Shown piece after piece: positions 42,097 to 51,030 of a DNA stretch of 64,000 nt. How positions within the stretch are numbered: the stretch's first letter is position 1; the number at the start of each line of letters is the position of its first letter. The position numbers and the translations under genes were made by a program. The notes under the pieces are model-generated. The model searched no databases, was not told the origin of the DNA, and saw nothing but the letters and a program-made list of their open reading frames with translations. This stretch comes from Bog-473 sp963777485 (GTDB lineage: Bacteria; Actinomycetota; Acidimicrobiia; Acidimicrobiales; RAAP-2): positions 1-64,000 of the forward strand of contig CAVZQP010000001.1 in the NCBI GenBank assembly GCA_963777485.1, read 5' to 3'.

Positions 42097-43164
42097 ATGC
42101 GGGTGCTCGTTGCCATGTCCGGGGGCGTCGACTCCTCCGTCGCCGCGGCCCTCCTGGTGGGGCAGGGTCATGACGTCGTGGGGGCCACGCTCAAGCTCTG
42201 GGGCGGCGAGTCGGACTCCGGCTGCTGTTCGGTCGCCGACGTGGAGGATGCCCGGCGGGTGGCCCAGCAGTTGGGCATCGACCACCACGTCTTCAACCTG
42301 ACCGAGGACTTCGACCGCCACGTCGTGACGCCGTATGTCGGGGAGCATGCGGCCGGGCGGACGCCGAACCCGTGCATCGAGTGCAACCGGACGATGAAGT
42401 TCGATCGGCTGCTGCACCGTTCCGACCGGCTCGGTTTCGATCGCTTGGCCACGGGTCATCACGCCCGGGTCGCCCAGTCGCACGATGGCGGACCGTTCTC
42501 ACTGCGTCGGGGCGTCGACGACGCCAAGGACCAGTCCTATGTCCTGTCCATGCTCGGCCAGGGCGAGCTGGCGCGAGTGGTCTTCCCAGTCGGCGAGATG
42601 ACCAAGGACGAGGTGCGGGTGCACGCGCGACGACTCGGTCTGCGCACCGCGATGAAACCCGATAGCCAGGACGTGTGCTTCATCGGCAGCGCCGAGGGCC
42701 GGGAGGGCTTCCTCGCCGGCAGGCTGGATCTGCATCCGGGCGAGGTCGTCGATGCCGACGGCAACCGGGCGGGCACCGTCGAAGCGGTGGAGCTGGTGAC
42801 GGTCGGTCAGCGGCGCGGCATGGGCCACGGCGGCGACGGCAAGCGGCGCTACGTCACGCACGTCGACGTGACTGGGCGGCGCGTCACGGTGGGCGGCGCG
42901 GAGGCGGTGGCGCGATCGTCCGTGTTCCTGCCGGGAGAGTCGGTGACGTGGGTGGACGCCCCCCTGTACAGCGGTGCGCGGGCGGTAGCGCAGGTGAGCG
43001 CGCACGGGCGGCCGATCCAGTGCACCGTGGAAAGAGACGAGGAGCGAGGTGGACTTCTGATCCGCTTCGACTCGGCCCAGCGGCCGGTCGCACCCGGACA
43101 GACGGTGGCCCTCTACGACGCCGACGATCCCGACGCAGTGGTCGGGGCGGGCATTGCTGTTTGA
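42097..43164 (+). CDS. mnmA: tRNA-specific 2-thiouridylase
   Basis: Introduces sulfur at U34 of tRNAs for Lys, Glu and Gln. 355 residues: PP-loop VAMSGGVDSSVAAALL, catalytic Cys96 (NPCIECNRTMKFD) and Cys194 (DSQDVCFIGS), and the C-terminal beta-barrel. An additional Cys at residue 93 in the first motif is shared by actinobacterial enzymes. It follows the cysteine desulfurase by 21 bp and precedes ligA by one base. Confidence 0.95.
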   Translation: MRVLVAMSGGVDSSVAAALLVGQGHDVVGATLKLWGGESDSGCCSVADVEDARRVAQQLGIDHHVFNLTEDFDRHVVTPYVGEHAAGRTPNPCIECNRTMKFDRLLHRSDRLGFDRLATGHHARVAQSHDGGPFSLRRGVDDAKDQSYVLSMLGQGELARVVFPVGEMTKDEVRVHARRLGLRTAMKPDSQDVCFIGSAEGREGFLAGRLDLHPGEVVDADGNRAGTVEAVELVTVGQRRGMGHGGDGKRRYVTHVDVTGRRVTVGGAEAVARSSVFLPGESVTWVDAPLYSGARAVAQVSAHGRPIQCTVERDEERGGLLIRFDSAQRPVAPGQTVALYDADDPDAVVGAGIAV

Positions 43165-43165
43165 T

Positions 43166-45289
43166 ATGGCAGAGCGCGGTTCGGACGGGAAGAGCGGGAA
43201 GGCGTCACCGGAGGCGGCGGCGCGGGCGAAGGGACTGCGGAGCCAGATCCAGCACCACAACGAGCTGTACTACGCGCTGGGTGAGCCCGAGATCCCCGAC
43301 GCTGAGTACGACCTTCTGATCGTCGAGTTGCGCCAGCTCGAATCGGACCACCCTGACCTGGCCACCCCCGACTCGCCGACGCAGACGGTAGGCGCGGCCG
43401 CGCCCACGGGGCTGTTCCAAGAGGTGCGACACCGGGTGCCGATGATGAGTCTCGACAATGCATTCTCGGAAGAGGAGCTGCGTGCGTGGTCCGAACGGTT
43501 GCGTCGGGCCGTGCCCGACCTCGACCTGTCGTCACTCGCGTTTTCGACGGAGCCGAAGGTCGACGGCGTGGCCATGTCGTTGATCTACGAGAAGGGAAAG
43601 TTCGTCCAGGCGGCCACGCGCGGTGACGGCGTGACGGGCGAAGACGTCACGGCCAACGTCGCCACTGTGGGCGACGTGCCGCACGAGTTGGCCAAGGTGG
43701 GTGGGCCCTACCCCGACGTGCTCGAAGTGCGGGGCGAGATCTACATGCCCGTCGCCGAGTTCGAGGAGATGAACAAGCGCCAGGCCGACGCGGGCGAGCG
43801 ACTCTTCGTGAACCCGCGAAACTCGGCCGCCGGCGCTTTGCGGCAGAAGGACCCGGCCGTAACAGCCAAGCGGCCGCTTCACTTTTGGGCCTATTCGGTC
43901 GGTTTCATCGAGGGGGCGTCGGCGAAGAGCAAATGGCCCGCGAAAACGCAGTCCGAGACGCTGGCACAACTGGCCAAGGCCGGGTTGCCGGTGAGTCCGG
44001 ACGCCCGGCGGGTGAAGGGCATGGCCGCGGTGGGGGAACGCTGCCGGGAGCTCGAAGAGGAACGGCATTCGCTCGCCTACGAGATCGACGGCGTCGTCTC
44101 CAAGGTGGACGACTTCGCCACTCAGGCGGTGCTCGGGTTCACGTCACGGGCACCCCGGTGGGCGATCGCGTTCAAGTTCCCGCCCGAGGAGCGCACGACG
44201 AGGCTGCTCGACATCATGGTCTCCATCGGACGGACCGGCCGGGCGACGCCGTTCGCCCGGCTCGAGCCGGTGTTCGTCGGTGGGTCGACCGTGGGTGTGG
44301 CGACCCTGCACAACGAGGACCAGGTCGCGGCGAAGGACGTGCGTCCCGGGGACCTGGTGATCGTGCGCAAGGCCGGCGACGTGATCCCCGAGGTCGTGGG
44401 CCCGGTCAAAGACGGCCCGGGCGTGCCGGCCCGGCGCAAGTCGAAATGGAAGTTCCCGTCGAAATGCCCGTCCTGTGGCGAGCCGCTGACGAGGCTCCCG
44501 GGAGAGAGCGACACGTTCTGCACGAACATCGACTGCCCGTCGCAACGCGTGCAACGGATCGTGCACTACGCGTCGCGGGGGGCGATGGACATCGAGAGCC
44601 TGGGCGAGGAGCGCGTGTTCCAACTCGTCGGGGCAGGGTTGATCAACGACCCGCCCGACCTCTACGGCCTGACCGTCGAGAAGCTGGTCCAGCTGGAGCG
44701 CTTTGCGCAGATCTCGGCGAGCAACTTGGTGGCGGCAATCGAGGCGTCGAAGACCCAGCCGCTGAGCCGGTTGTTGGTGGCGCTGGGGATCCGGCACCTG
44801 GGGCCGACGGGGGCGCGGGCGCTGGCCCGGGCCTTCGGAAATCTCGAGGCGATCGAGGCGGCCGGGGGTGAGGCGCTGGCCGCCGTGGACGGTGTGGGTG
44901 GGGTGATCGCGGCGAGCGTCGCCGAGTTCCTGGCGCAGAACGGGCCGGTCCTCGAGCGGCTGAGGACGGCCGGGGTCAACACGGAGGAGCCCGGGGTTGC
45001 AGTGACGGCGGGCGGCGGAGCCGGGGCGGACGACTCCCTGGAGCAGACCCTGGCGGGCAAGACGGTGGTTGTCACCGGTGCGGTACCGGGCTACACACGG
45101 GAGGGGGCCGAGGAGGCGATCATGGCGCGGGGCGGTAAATCGCCCGGCAGCGTGTCGAAGAAGACCTTCGTCCTTGTCGTGGGTGACGCGCCGGGGGCGA
45201 GCAAGACCAAGAAGGCCGAGGAGCTCGGTGTGCCGGCGATCGACGCGTCGGGATTCGACGTCCTGCTCGAGTCGGGCGCGTTGCCATGA
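43166..45289 (+). CDS. ligA: NAD-dependent DNA ligase
   Basis: Seals nicks in DNA using NAD+. 707 residues in the complete domain order: Ia NAD-binding helices (YYALGEPEIPDAEYD), adenylation domain with Lys131 in EPKVDG, OB-fold (RTGRATPFARLEPV), the four-Cys zinc finger (CPSCGEPL and CTNIDCPSQ), helix-hairpin-helix repeats and a C-terminal BRCT domain (LAGKTVVVTGAVPGYTREGAEEAI). The ATG is 1 bp after the mnmA stop; an in-frame TTG at 43154 would overlap it. Confidence 0.96.
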   Translation: MAERGSDGKSGKASPEAAARAKGLRSQIQHHNELYYALGEPEIPDAEYDLLIVELRQLESDHPDLATPDSPTQTVGAAAPTGLFQEVRHRVPMMSLDNAFSEEELRAWSERLRRAVPDLDLSSLAFSTEPKVDGVAMSLIYEKGKFVQAATRGDGVTGEDVTANVATVGDVPHELAKVGGPYPDVLEVRGEIYMPVAEFEEMNKRQADAGERLFVNPRNSAAGALRQKDPAVTAKRPLHFWAYSVGFIEGASAKSKWPAKTQSETLAQLAKAGLPVSPDARRVKGMAAVGERCRELEEERHSLAYEIDGVVSKVDDFATQAVLGFTSRAPRWAIAFKFPPEERTTRLLDIMVSIGRTGRATPFARLEPVFVGGSTVGVATLHNEDQVAAKDVRPGDLVIVRKAGDVIPEVVGPVKDGPGVPARRKSKWKFPSKCPSCGEPLTRLPGESDTFCTNIDCPSQRVQRIVHYASRGAMDIESLGEERVFQLVGAGLINDPPDLYGLTVEKLVQLERFAQISASNLVAAIEASKTQPLSRLLVALGIRHLGPTGARALARAFGNLEAIEAAGGEALAAVDGVGGVIAASVAEFLAQNGPVLERLRTAGVNTEEPGVAVTAGGGAGADDSLEQTLAGKTVVVTGAVPGYTREGAEEAIMARGGKSPGSVSKKTFVLVVGDAPGASKTKKAEELGVPAIDASGFDVLLESGALP

Positions 45290-45378
45290 CGTTCCGGTCG
45301 GGCTGTCGGCAATGGGCGTGCTGGTAGGGGGGTGTCCACCGCAGCGGGCCGCGATGTCGGTAGCCTGAAAACTGCCCG

Positions 45379-47388
45379 ATGCCCCTGATATCTGATTCCA
45401 TCGGCCGGGTCCTTGGGAAGCGGTACCGGCTGCTCTCCGCTCTGGGCACCGGCGCTTCTGCGCACGTTTACCTGGCCGAAGACGTGTCGTTGCAGCGTCA
45501 TGTCGCGGTGAAGGTGCTCCAGCCGGGCCTGGCCGCCGACGAGGCGTTCCTGAAGCGTTTCCGGGCCGAGGCGCGGTCGGTCGCGTCGCTGAACCATCCA
45601 CACGTGTTGAGGGTCTTCGACTGGGGCGAGGACAATGACGAGCCGTATCTGGTTCTGGAGTATCTGGGAGGCGGGTCGCTGCGTGACCTGTTGGACCGCG
45701 ACGTGCGGCTGACTCACGCGCAGGCGGCGGTCTTGGGCGCCGAGGTGGCGCAGGGGTTGGCGTACGCGCACGTGCGGGGCTTGGTGCACCGGGACATTAA
45801 GCCCGCCAATTTGTTGTTCGACGAAGAGGCGCGGGTCCGGATTGCGGACTTCGGTGTGGCCCGTGCCCTGGCAGAGGCGGCGTGGACCGAGCCGGCGGGG
45901 GCGATGGTGGGGACTGCTCGCTACATCTCGCCGGAGGCGGCAGAGGGCAAGCCGGTGGACGGGCGCGCCGACGTCTATTCGTTGGCGCTGGTGCTCTACG
46001 AGGCGGTGACGGGGACTGTTCCTTTTGTCACGGACACGACGATGGGGACGTTGGCTGCTCGAATCGGGCAGCCGCTGCCGCACGACCCGGCGTTGGGGCC
46101 CTTGGACGACGTGCTGGCGCGGGCGGCCGCACCCGACGTCGGTGCCCGCCTGGACGCGGCGGGGTTGTCGGCCCGGTTGGGTGCGCTGGCGGCGGCCTTG
46201 CCCTCGCCTGCTCCGCTACCGCTCGTGTTCCCTCACTTGGAGAAGTCGGCACCGATTGCCGGGTTCCAGGCGCCAGGGGTGGGCGAACTGACCGATACAG
46301 GTGTGGTGGCCGGGGTGGGCGCGACGGCCGTGGTGGGCGGCGGGACGATGGTGGCGGAGGCGGGCGCGCCTGTCGGGACGAAGGCCGGCCCCGGGGAGGT
46401 CTTCGACGCCGAGGCCTTCGGCCGCTCGAAGGGGGCAGGTGGCGGTGCGGGGGCGCCGATGGCGGCGCCGAAGCGACGCCCTTGGTGGAAAGGGCGCCGG
46501 ACCTGGGTGATCGCCGGCGTCGCGCTGGCAGTCGTGCTGCTGGCGGCCGGACTGGCGGTGGCGTTCGGGACCAACGTGTTCACGCCATCGCACCCGACGC
46601 CGACCCTGGCGAACATGACGGTCGCCGAGGCCCGGACGTCCCTGTCGAAGGTGCATATGAACCTGGCCGAGGGGAAGCCGATCAAGTCGATCACGGTCGG
46701 GTCTGGTGACATCGTGTCGCAGAGCCCGAAGGCGGGTGTGTCGGTCAAGGAGGGCACGACCGTCACGGTGGTCGTTTCTGACGGGCCGCCCAACGTGACC
46801 GTGCCCAGCCTGTCGGGCATGACGTGCGCACAGGCGTCGACCGCGCTGACGGCGGCGCACTTCAAGTCGGTGTGCGCGCCCGGGGCCTACAACAACAACG
46901 TGACGGCGGGAGTGCTCGACATCTGGACGATCGGGTCGACACAGAACCCGACGAAGGCGCCGTACGGCGCGACCATCACCCTGGTGCCGTCGCTGGGTCA
47001 CGAGCCGGCGACGGTCCCGCAGATCCCGCAGTCGTACACCTTCGCCCAGGCCCAGGCCGCGCTGCAGGCGGTCGGGCTGACGGCGACGCAGGCCAACAGC
47101 TCGAATCCGACTGTGCCGAGTGGGGACGTCATCGGGACGTCGCCGGCGAGCGGGGCGCAGGCTCCCTACGGCTCGGCCGTGACGGTGAACGTGTCGACGG
47201 GGCCGCCGACGACGACGGTGCCCGACGTGCGGGGTGACAGCGTGCAGCAAGCGACGGCCGCCTTGCAACAGCAGGGATTGAGCGTGTCGGGTGTCTCCGG
47301 TGACCCGTCGCACAACGTCGTCGGGACTCAGCCCTCGGTCGGCTCGACCGTGCCGACGGGTTCGTCCGTCCAGCTCTTCACACACTGA
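45379..47388 (+). CDS. PASTA-domain Ser/Thr protein kinase (PknB-like)
   Basis: 669 residues. Kinase domain residues 15-270: Gly-loop LGTGASAHV, Lys45 (VAVKVLQ), catalytic loop HRDIKPANLL (Asp139), DFG at 157-159 and GTARYISPEA. Then a linker, one membrane span (about 376-398) and four extracellular PASTA repeats (404-669) that sense peptidoglycan fragments. Its usual companions (FtsI/RodA/phosphatase genes) are not here, so it is an orphan copy inserted between ligA and gatC. A possible -10 box TAGCCT lies 12 nt before the ATG. Confidence 0.94.
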   Translation: MPLISDSIGRVLGKRYRLLSALGTGASAHVYLAEDVSLQRHVAVKVLQPGLAADEAFLKRFRAEARSVASLNHPHVLRVFDWGEDNDEPYLVLEYLGGGSLRDLLDRDVRLTHAQAAVLGAEVAQGLAYAHVRGLVHRDIKPANLLFDEEARVRIADFGVARALAEAAWTEPAGAMVGTARYISPEAAEGKPVDGRADVYSLALVLYEAVTGTVPFVTDTTMGTLAARIGQPLPHDPALGPLDDVLARAAAPDVGARLDAAGLSARLGALAAALPSPAPLPLVFPHLEKSAPIAGFQAPGVGELTDTGVVAGVGATAVVGGGTMVAEAGAPVGTKAGPGEVFDAEAFGRSKGAGGGAGAPMAAPKRRPWWKGRRTWVIAGVALAVVLLAAGLAVAFGTNVFTPSHPTPTLANMTVAEARTSLSKVHMNLAEGKPIKSITVGSGDIVSQSPKAGVSVKEGTTVTVVVSDGPPNVTVPSLSGMTCAQASTALTAAHFKSVCAPGAYNNNVTAGVLDIWTIGSTQNPTKAPYGATITLVPSLGHEPATVPQIPQSYTFAQAQAALQAVGLTATQANSSNPTVPSGDVIGTSPASGAQAPYGSAVTVNVSTGPPTTTVPDVRGDSVQQATAALQQQGLSVSGVSGDPSHNVVGTQPSVGSTVPTGSSVQLFTH

Positions 47389-47424
47389 GCGACGTAGGCG
47401 TCTGCTTCCTTATCCCCATCCCCT

Positions 47425-47739
47425 ATGGCGCTGCCCTTCGACCCGAGCTGTGACCTCTGCGAGGCGGCGCGTCTGTCGCAGTGGCACCACGAGGATGACG
47501 TCTGTTGGGTGGCCGACTGCGAGGTGTGCGGCGTGCCCATGGTGGTGTGGAAGCACCACGGACCGGTGCCGCCCGACGAGGATGTCGAGCACATGGTGGC
47601 CCAACTGACCCGGGTGGCCGACGCGCGTTTCGGGCCGGGCGAGTGGTCGGTGGACCGTGTGATGCGCCAGATCCCGAATCACTTCCACGCGCACGGAAGG
47701 GATCCGAACTGGTGGTTCCGGTTGCGCGGCTTGCGCTGA
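47425..47739 (+). CDS. small HIT-like zinc protein, unknown function
   Basis: 104 residues. Two Cys pairs (CDLCEA, CEVCGV) and a C-terminal NHFHAHGR that fits the H-x-H-x-H of HIT nucleotide hydrolases/transferases; VVWKHHG precedes it as in HIT proteins. Likely acts on a nucleotidyl or phosphoramidate bond, but it is shorter than typical HIT proteins and no family is recognised with certainty. Follows the kinase gene by 36 bp. Confidence 0.65.
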   Translation: MALPFDPSCDLCEAARLSQWHHEDDVCWVADCEVCGVPMVVWKHHGPVPPDEDVEHMVAQLTRVADARFGPGEWSVDRVMRQIPNHFHAHGRDPNWWFRLRGLR

Positions 47740-47781
47740 CGCACTGACGGAGGGCCGAAAAGCCGGGAAAATGCGCCCCGG

Positions 47782-47787
47782 TAGGGT
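47782..47787 (+). promoter_or_regulatory. -10 box of leaderless MFS transporter mRNA
   Basis: TAGGGT followed by 7 nt and the ATG at 47795. Confidence 0.45.
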
Positions 47788-47794
47788 GTCGCAA

Positions 47795-49417
47795 ATGGAG
47801 GCATCCCCCAGGGAGCCGTCGGACGCGCTCCTCGATCCGGTGGCGGACCCCGGTGGGGGAGCCATGGGGACCCTGGGGGACGGGTCCGTCGACACGAACT
47901 GGTTTATCCTGCTGCGCCGGCGCGTCACGGACCGGGCGGTCCAGAGCCCGCGCTACCAGTGGTGGGCGCTAGTGGCGCTCTTGGCCGGGCTGCTGTCGCT
48001 CAACATCACGTTCACTGTCTTCGTTGTGGCGCTGCCCACGGTCAAGGCCGACTTCCACACCAACTTCTCGGTCCTGGCCTGGGCCTCGACGGGGCCGTTG
48101 CTGGCGTTCGGCGTGGCAGCGCCTTTTTTCGGCAAGGTGGGCGACCTCTTCGGCCACCGCCGGCTCTACCAATTCGGGCTGCTCGGGGCGATGGTGAGCG
48201 CGGTCCTCACGGCCACCGCGCCGGACGTGGGGATGCTGCTGTTCGCGCGGGTACTCGACGGCGTGCAGGGCGCGGCCACCGGAACGGCGTCGATGGCCAT
48301 CATCCTCGAGCTGTTCGCTCCGGCGGACCGCGTGAAAGCCCTCGGCTGGTGGTCCCTGGTCGGCGCCGGCGGGCCGGTTCTCGGCGTGACGCTCGGGTCG
48401 CCGGTGATCCAGTACTTCGGCTGGCGGACCCTCTTTTGGGGCCAGCTGGTTCTGCTGATCATCGCCTCGGTCGTCGTGGCGACGTTGTTGCCGACTCGAC
48501 GCCGGGCGAAGACGGAGGCTGAGGCGGCCGACGCGGTGGTCGAGGCCGACGGGAAGAAGGCCAGCATCTGGGCGGGCATGGACTGGGTCGGGAATTGGAG
48601 CCTCGCTGGCGGTGTGACTGCGGCCATGCTCGTGTTGAGCATCGGGCCGATCGCGGGCTGGACGTCGGTCGGGGTGATCGTTTCCGGCGCGGCCGCCGTG
48701 GTGCTGGGCGTCGTGTTCGTGTGGAGAGAGGCCACCTTCGCCACGCCGCTCATCCCGACGACGTACTGGCGGCGGCGCAACTTCATGTTCCCGATGGGCA
48801 CGAAGTTCTGCACGAGCTTCGCCTACTTCGGCGCTTTCTTCCTGTTTCCGCTGCTCATGGAGCAGGTCTACGGCTACAGCGTGTCGCAGGTCGGGTTCTT
48901 GTCCGTGGCGCGGCCCTTGGTCTTCGCCATCAGCGCACCGATCGCGGGGTACATGACCGTGCGGACGGGGGAGCGCAACGCAACGCTCTTCGGGACGGTG
49001 TCGCTGTTGTTCTCCATGGTGATCTTCGCCACCCTTGGGGCGTCGTCGGCAGTGATCGTGGTGGTGGTGGCGCTAGCCCTGTCCGGCCTGGGCATGGGGG
49101 TGTCGATGCCGGCAACCTCGTCGACGATGTCGAACGAGCTCGCGGCATCCGAGTACGGCGTCATGAGCGCAGCGCAGTTGCTGGCGGCGCAGGTCGGCGA
49201 GGTAGCGGGCATCCAGTTGGTGCTGACGATCCAGGAGTCGATTGCGAAGAGCTCGGGGCTGGGAAACGTGCACCACAGCACGGCCTTGTTGCACAGCTTC
49301 AGCGTGCCGTTCTGGGTCGGTACGTTCGTTGCCGCGCTGGCCGTGGTGTGCGCGCTCTTCATCCGCCCGCTGCCGCGCTCGGCGCGGGCCGCGCAGCTCG
49401 CGGTCGACCCCGCCTGA
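47795..49417 (+). CDS. MFS drug/metabolite exporter, DHA2 (14-TM) type
   Basis: 540 residues. Hydrophilic N-terminus of about 50 residues, then 13-14 membrane segments. VFVVALPTVKADFHTNFSVLAWASTGPLLAFGVAAPFFGKVGDLFGHRRLYQFG shows DHA2 motif A, and ALGWWSLVGAGGPVLGVTLGSP corresponds to motif C of exporters. Probable proton antiporter for drugs or lipids. ATG 47795 is chosen from the -10 box rather than a GTG/ATG 24 bp upstream. Convergent with SCP2 8 bp away. Confidence 0.9.
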   Translation: MEASPREPSDALLDPVADPGGGAMGTLGDGSVDTNWFILLRRRVTDRAVQSPRYQWWALVALLAGLLSLNITFTVFVVALPTVKADFHTNFSVLAWASTGPLLAFGVAAPFFGKVGDLFGHRRLYQFGLLGAMVSAVLTATAPDVGMLLFARVLDGVQGAATGTASMAIILELFAPADRVKALGWWSLVGAGGPVLGVTLGSPVIQYFGWRTLFWGQLVLLIIASVVVATLLPTRRRAKTEAEAADAVVEADGKKASIWAGMDWVGNWSLAGGVTAAMLVLSIGPIAGWTSVGVIVSGAAAVVLGVVFVWREATFATPLIPTTYWRRRNFMFPMGTKFCTSFAYFGAFFLFPLLMEQVYGYSVSQVGFLSVARPLVFAISAPIAGYMTVRTGERNATLFGTVSLLFSMVIFATLGASSAVIVVVVALALSGLGMGVSMPATSSTMSNELAASEYGVMSAAQLLAAQVGEVAGIQLVLTIQESIAKSSGLGNVHHSTALLHSFSVPFWVGTFVAALAVVCALFIRPLPRSARAAQLAVDPA

Positions 49418-49424
49418 GGCGGGG

Positions 49425-49838
49425 CTACTCGGTGATGTCGCGCAGGCGGGTGGCCATCTCGGCCGCATTCGGGTCCGCCGCCGCCGGGGTGGCCTGCAAC
49501 GCCATCAGCTTCGCCATGTCGCCCTCGACACGCACTTTGCCGGCCATGAAGGCCTGCATGCCCGCCTGGGGGTTCCCCTCGATAAGGATCGCCTTCGCCG
49601 TGTGATAGTCGACGGTGACCTTGAGGTCCTGGATCTCGAGATGGCCGACATCGAGGACGAGCTCGCCGCTGGAAGTGTCCATGTGGGCGTGGATGTCGTC
49701 CTCGGAGAAGGGGACCGCGGTCACGACGAGGTTCATGCGCACGACGTGGGCGATGGGTGGCGTCTTGCCCTCGTACTCGGCGCGGATCTTGCGCGCCTCA
49801 TCCAGCCATTCGTCACTGAGGAACGGATACGACGCCAT
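49425..49838 (-). CDS. SCP2 sterol-carrier-like protein
   Basis: 137 residues: the SCP2 lipid-binding fold (LVLDVGHLEIQDLKVTVDYHTAKAILIEGNPQAGMQAFMAGKVRVEGDMAKLMAL). Binds a hydrophobic ligand such as an acyl chain or sterol. GGAG is present about 12 nt upstream of the ATG at 49838. Unlinked to the lipid genes of the first 20 kb. Confidence 0.9.
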   Translation of the reverse strand: MASYPFLSDEWLDEARKIRAEYEGKTPPIAHVVRMNLVVTAVPFSEDDIHAHMDTSSGELVLDVGHLEIQDLKVTVDYHTAKAILIEGNPQAGMQAFMAGKVRVEGDMAKLMALQATPAAADPNAAEMATRLRDITE

Positions 49839-49937
49839 TTCTTGTGTGCTCCTTCGTCTTCGGTTTCGCTCGTTTGGAACGCCGCTGTCGCCCCGCCCGG
49901 AGCCTTCTGGCCGCCGGAACCCTACTCGGCTCGCCAG

Positions 49938-49943
49938 TAGGCT
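49938..49943 (+). promoter_or_regulatory. -10 box of leaderless esterase-gatCAB mRNA
   Basis: TAGGCT followed by 8 nt and the GTG at 49952. Confidence 0.45.
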
Positions 49944-49951
49944 GCCGATTC

Positions 49952-50716
49952 GTGACCCACCCCATCATCCCCGGTGCAGAGCCCTATTCGGCCACCGGCG
50001 ACGCACGCGGCGCGCTTATCCTCCACGGCTTCACGGGCAACCCCCAGTCGATGCGCGGGCTTGCCCTCGCACTGGCGGACGCCGGCTTCACGGTGGAAAT
50101 GCCTCTGCTTCCCGGCCATGGCACCGATATCTCCGACATGGTCCCGACCCGTTGGCCCCAGTGGTGCGAGGCGGCGGATGACGCGTTCACCGCTTTGGCG
50201 GCCCGCTGCGACTCGGTGGCGGTGGTCGGGCTGTCGATGGGAGGGAGTCTCGCTGTCTGGCTGGCGGAGCATCATCCCGAGGTGGCGGCGTTGTCGTTGG
50301 TGAACCCCCTGGTGACGCCGCCCGACGTGGCGACCACCGGATTCATCGAGGCGATGATCGAGGGTGGCGACGAGATCGCGCCGGGCATCGGCTCGGACAT
50401 TGCGATGGAGGGTTGCGTCGAGTCCGCCTACCCCGAGCTGCCCCTGCGGGCGGCGCTGTCCCTCTTCGAGGGTGTCGAGGAGGTCGAGGCCAAGCTCGGC
50501 TCGGTAACGTGCCCGGTGTTGCTCTTCACAAGCATCCAGGACCACGTTGTCGATCCCAAGTCGAGCGAGGTACTCATGGAACGGGTGAAGGGTCCCGTCG
50601 AGCAGGTCGTCCTCGAACGGAGCTACCACGTGGCGACGCTGGACTACGACAAGGACGAGATCGAGGCGCGGACCGTCGAGTTCCTGAGCGGCGCGCTGGC
50701 CGCCCCACGTCCGTGA
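49952..50716 (+). CDS. alpha/beta hydrolase, carboxylesterase/monoacylglycerol lipase type
   Basis: 254 residues. LILHGFTGNPQSMRGLALALADAGFTVEMPLLPGHGTD is the Est30/lipase N-terminal block; nucleophile Ser in GLSMGGSLA, Asp in SIQDHVVDP and His in SYHVATLDYDKD complete the triad. Start GTG 49952 is fixed by the -10 box. The stop overlaps gatC by GTGA, so the esterase leads the gatCAB operon. That link may be historical rather than functional. Confidence 0.91.
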   Translation: MTHPIIPGAEPYSATGDARGALILHGFTGNPQSMRGLALALADAGFTVEMPLLPGHGTDISDMVPTRWPQWCEAADDAFTALAARCDSVAVVGLSMGGSLAVWLAEHHPEVAALSLVNPLVTPPDVATTGFIEAMIEGGDEIAPGIGSDIAMEGCVESAYPELPLRAALSLFEGVEEVEAKLGSVTCPVLLFTSIQDHVVDPKSSEVLMERVKGPVEQVVLERSYHVATLDYDKDEIEARTVEFLSGALAAPRP

Positions 50717-51030
50717 GCGACGAGAAGGTCACGAGCTCACTCAGCCGGGACGACGTTGTCCACGTCGCTCACCTGGCGCGTCTGGACCTGACCGAAGAGG
50801 AAGTATCGCTCTTCACGGCCCAGCTCCGCACGGTGCTGGACCACGCGGCCGACGTCGCGTCGCTCGACCTCTCCCATTTGGAGCCCTCGTCGCGCCCAAT
50901 CGCGCTCGAGAACGTGCTGCGGGAGGACGAACCGCGCCCTAGCCTCGATCGCGACGAGGTCCTGGCGGTCGCTCCGGCCGTCGAGGCTCACCGCTTCCGG
51001 GTGCCTCGTATCGGCGGGGAGGCCCCGTGA
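50713..51030 (+). CDS. gatC: Asp/Glu-tRNA amidotransferase subunit C
   Basis: 105 residues; VVHVAHLARLDLTEEEVSLFTAQL and ENVLREDEPRPSLDRDEVLAVAP are the GatC landmarks. It wraps and stabilises the GatA-GatB interface. GTG start overlaps the esterase stop (GTGA), and its own stop overlaps gatA (GTGA). Confidence 0.94.
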   Translation: MSDEKVTSSLSRDDVVHVAHLARLDLTEEEVSLFTAQLRTVLDHAADVASLDLSHLEPSSRPIALENVLREDEPRPSLDRDEVLAVAPAVEAHRFRVPRIGGEAP

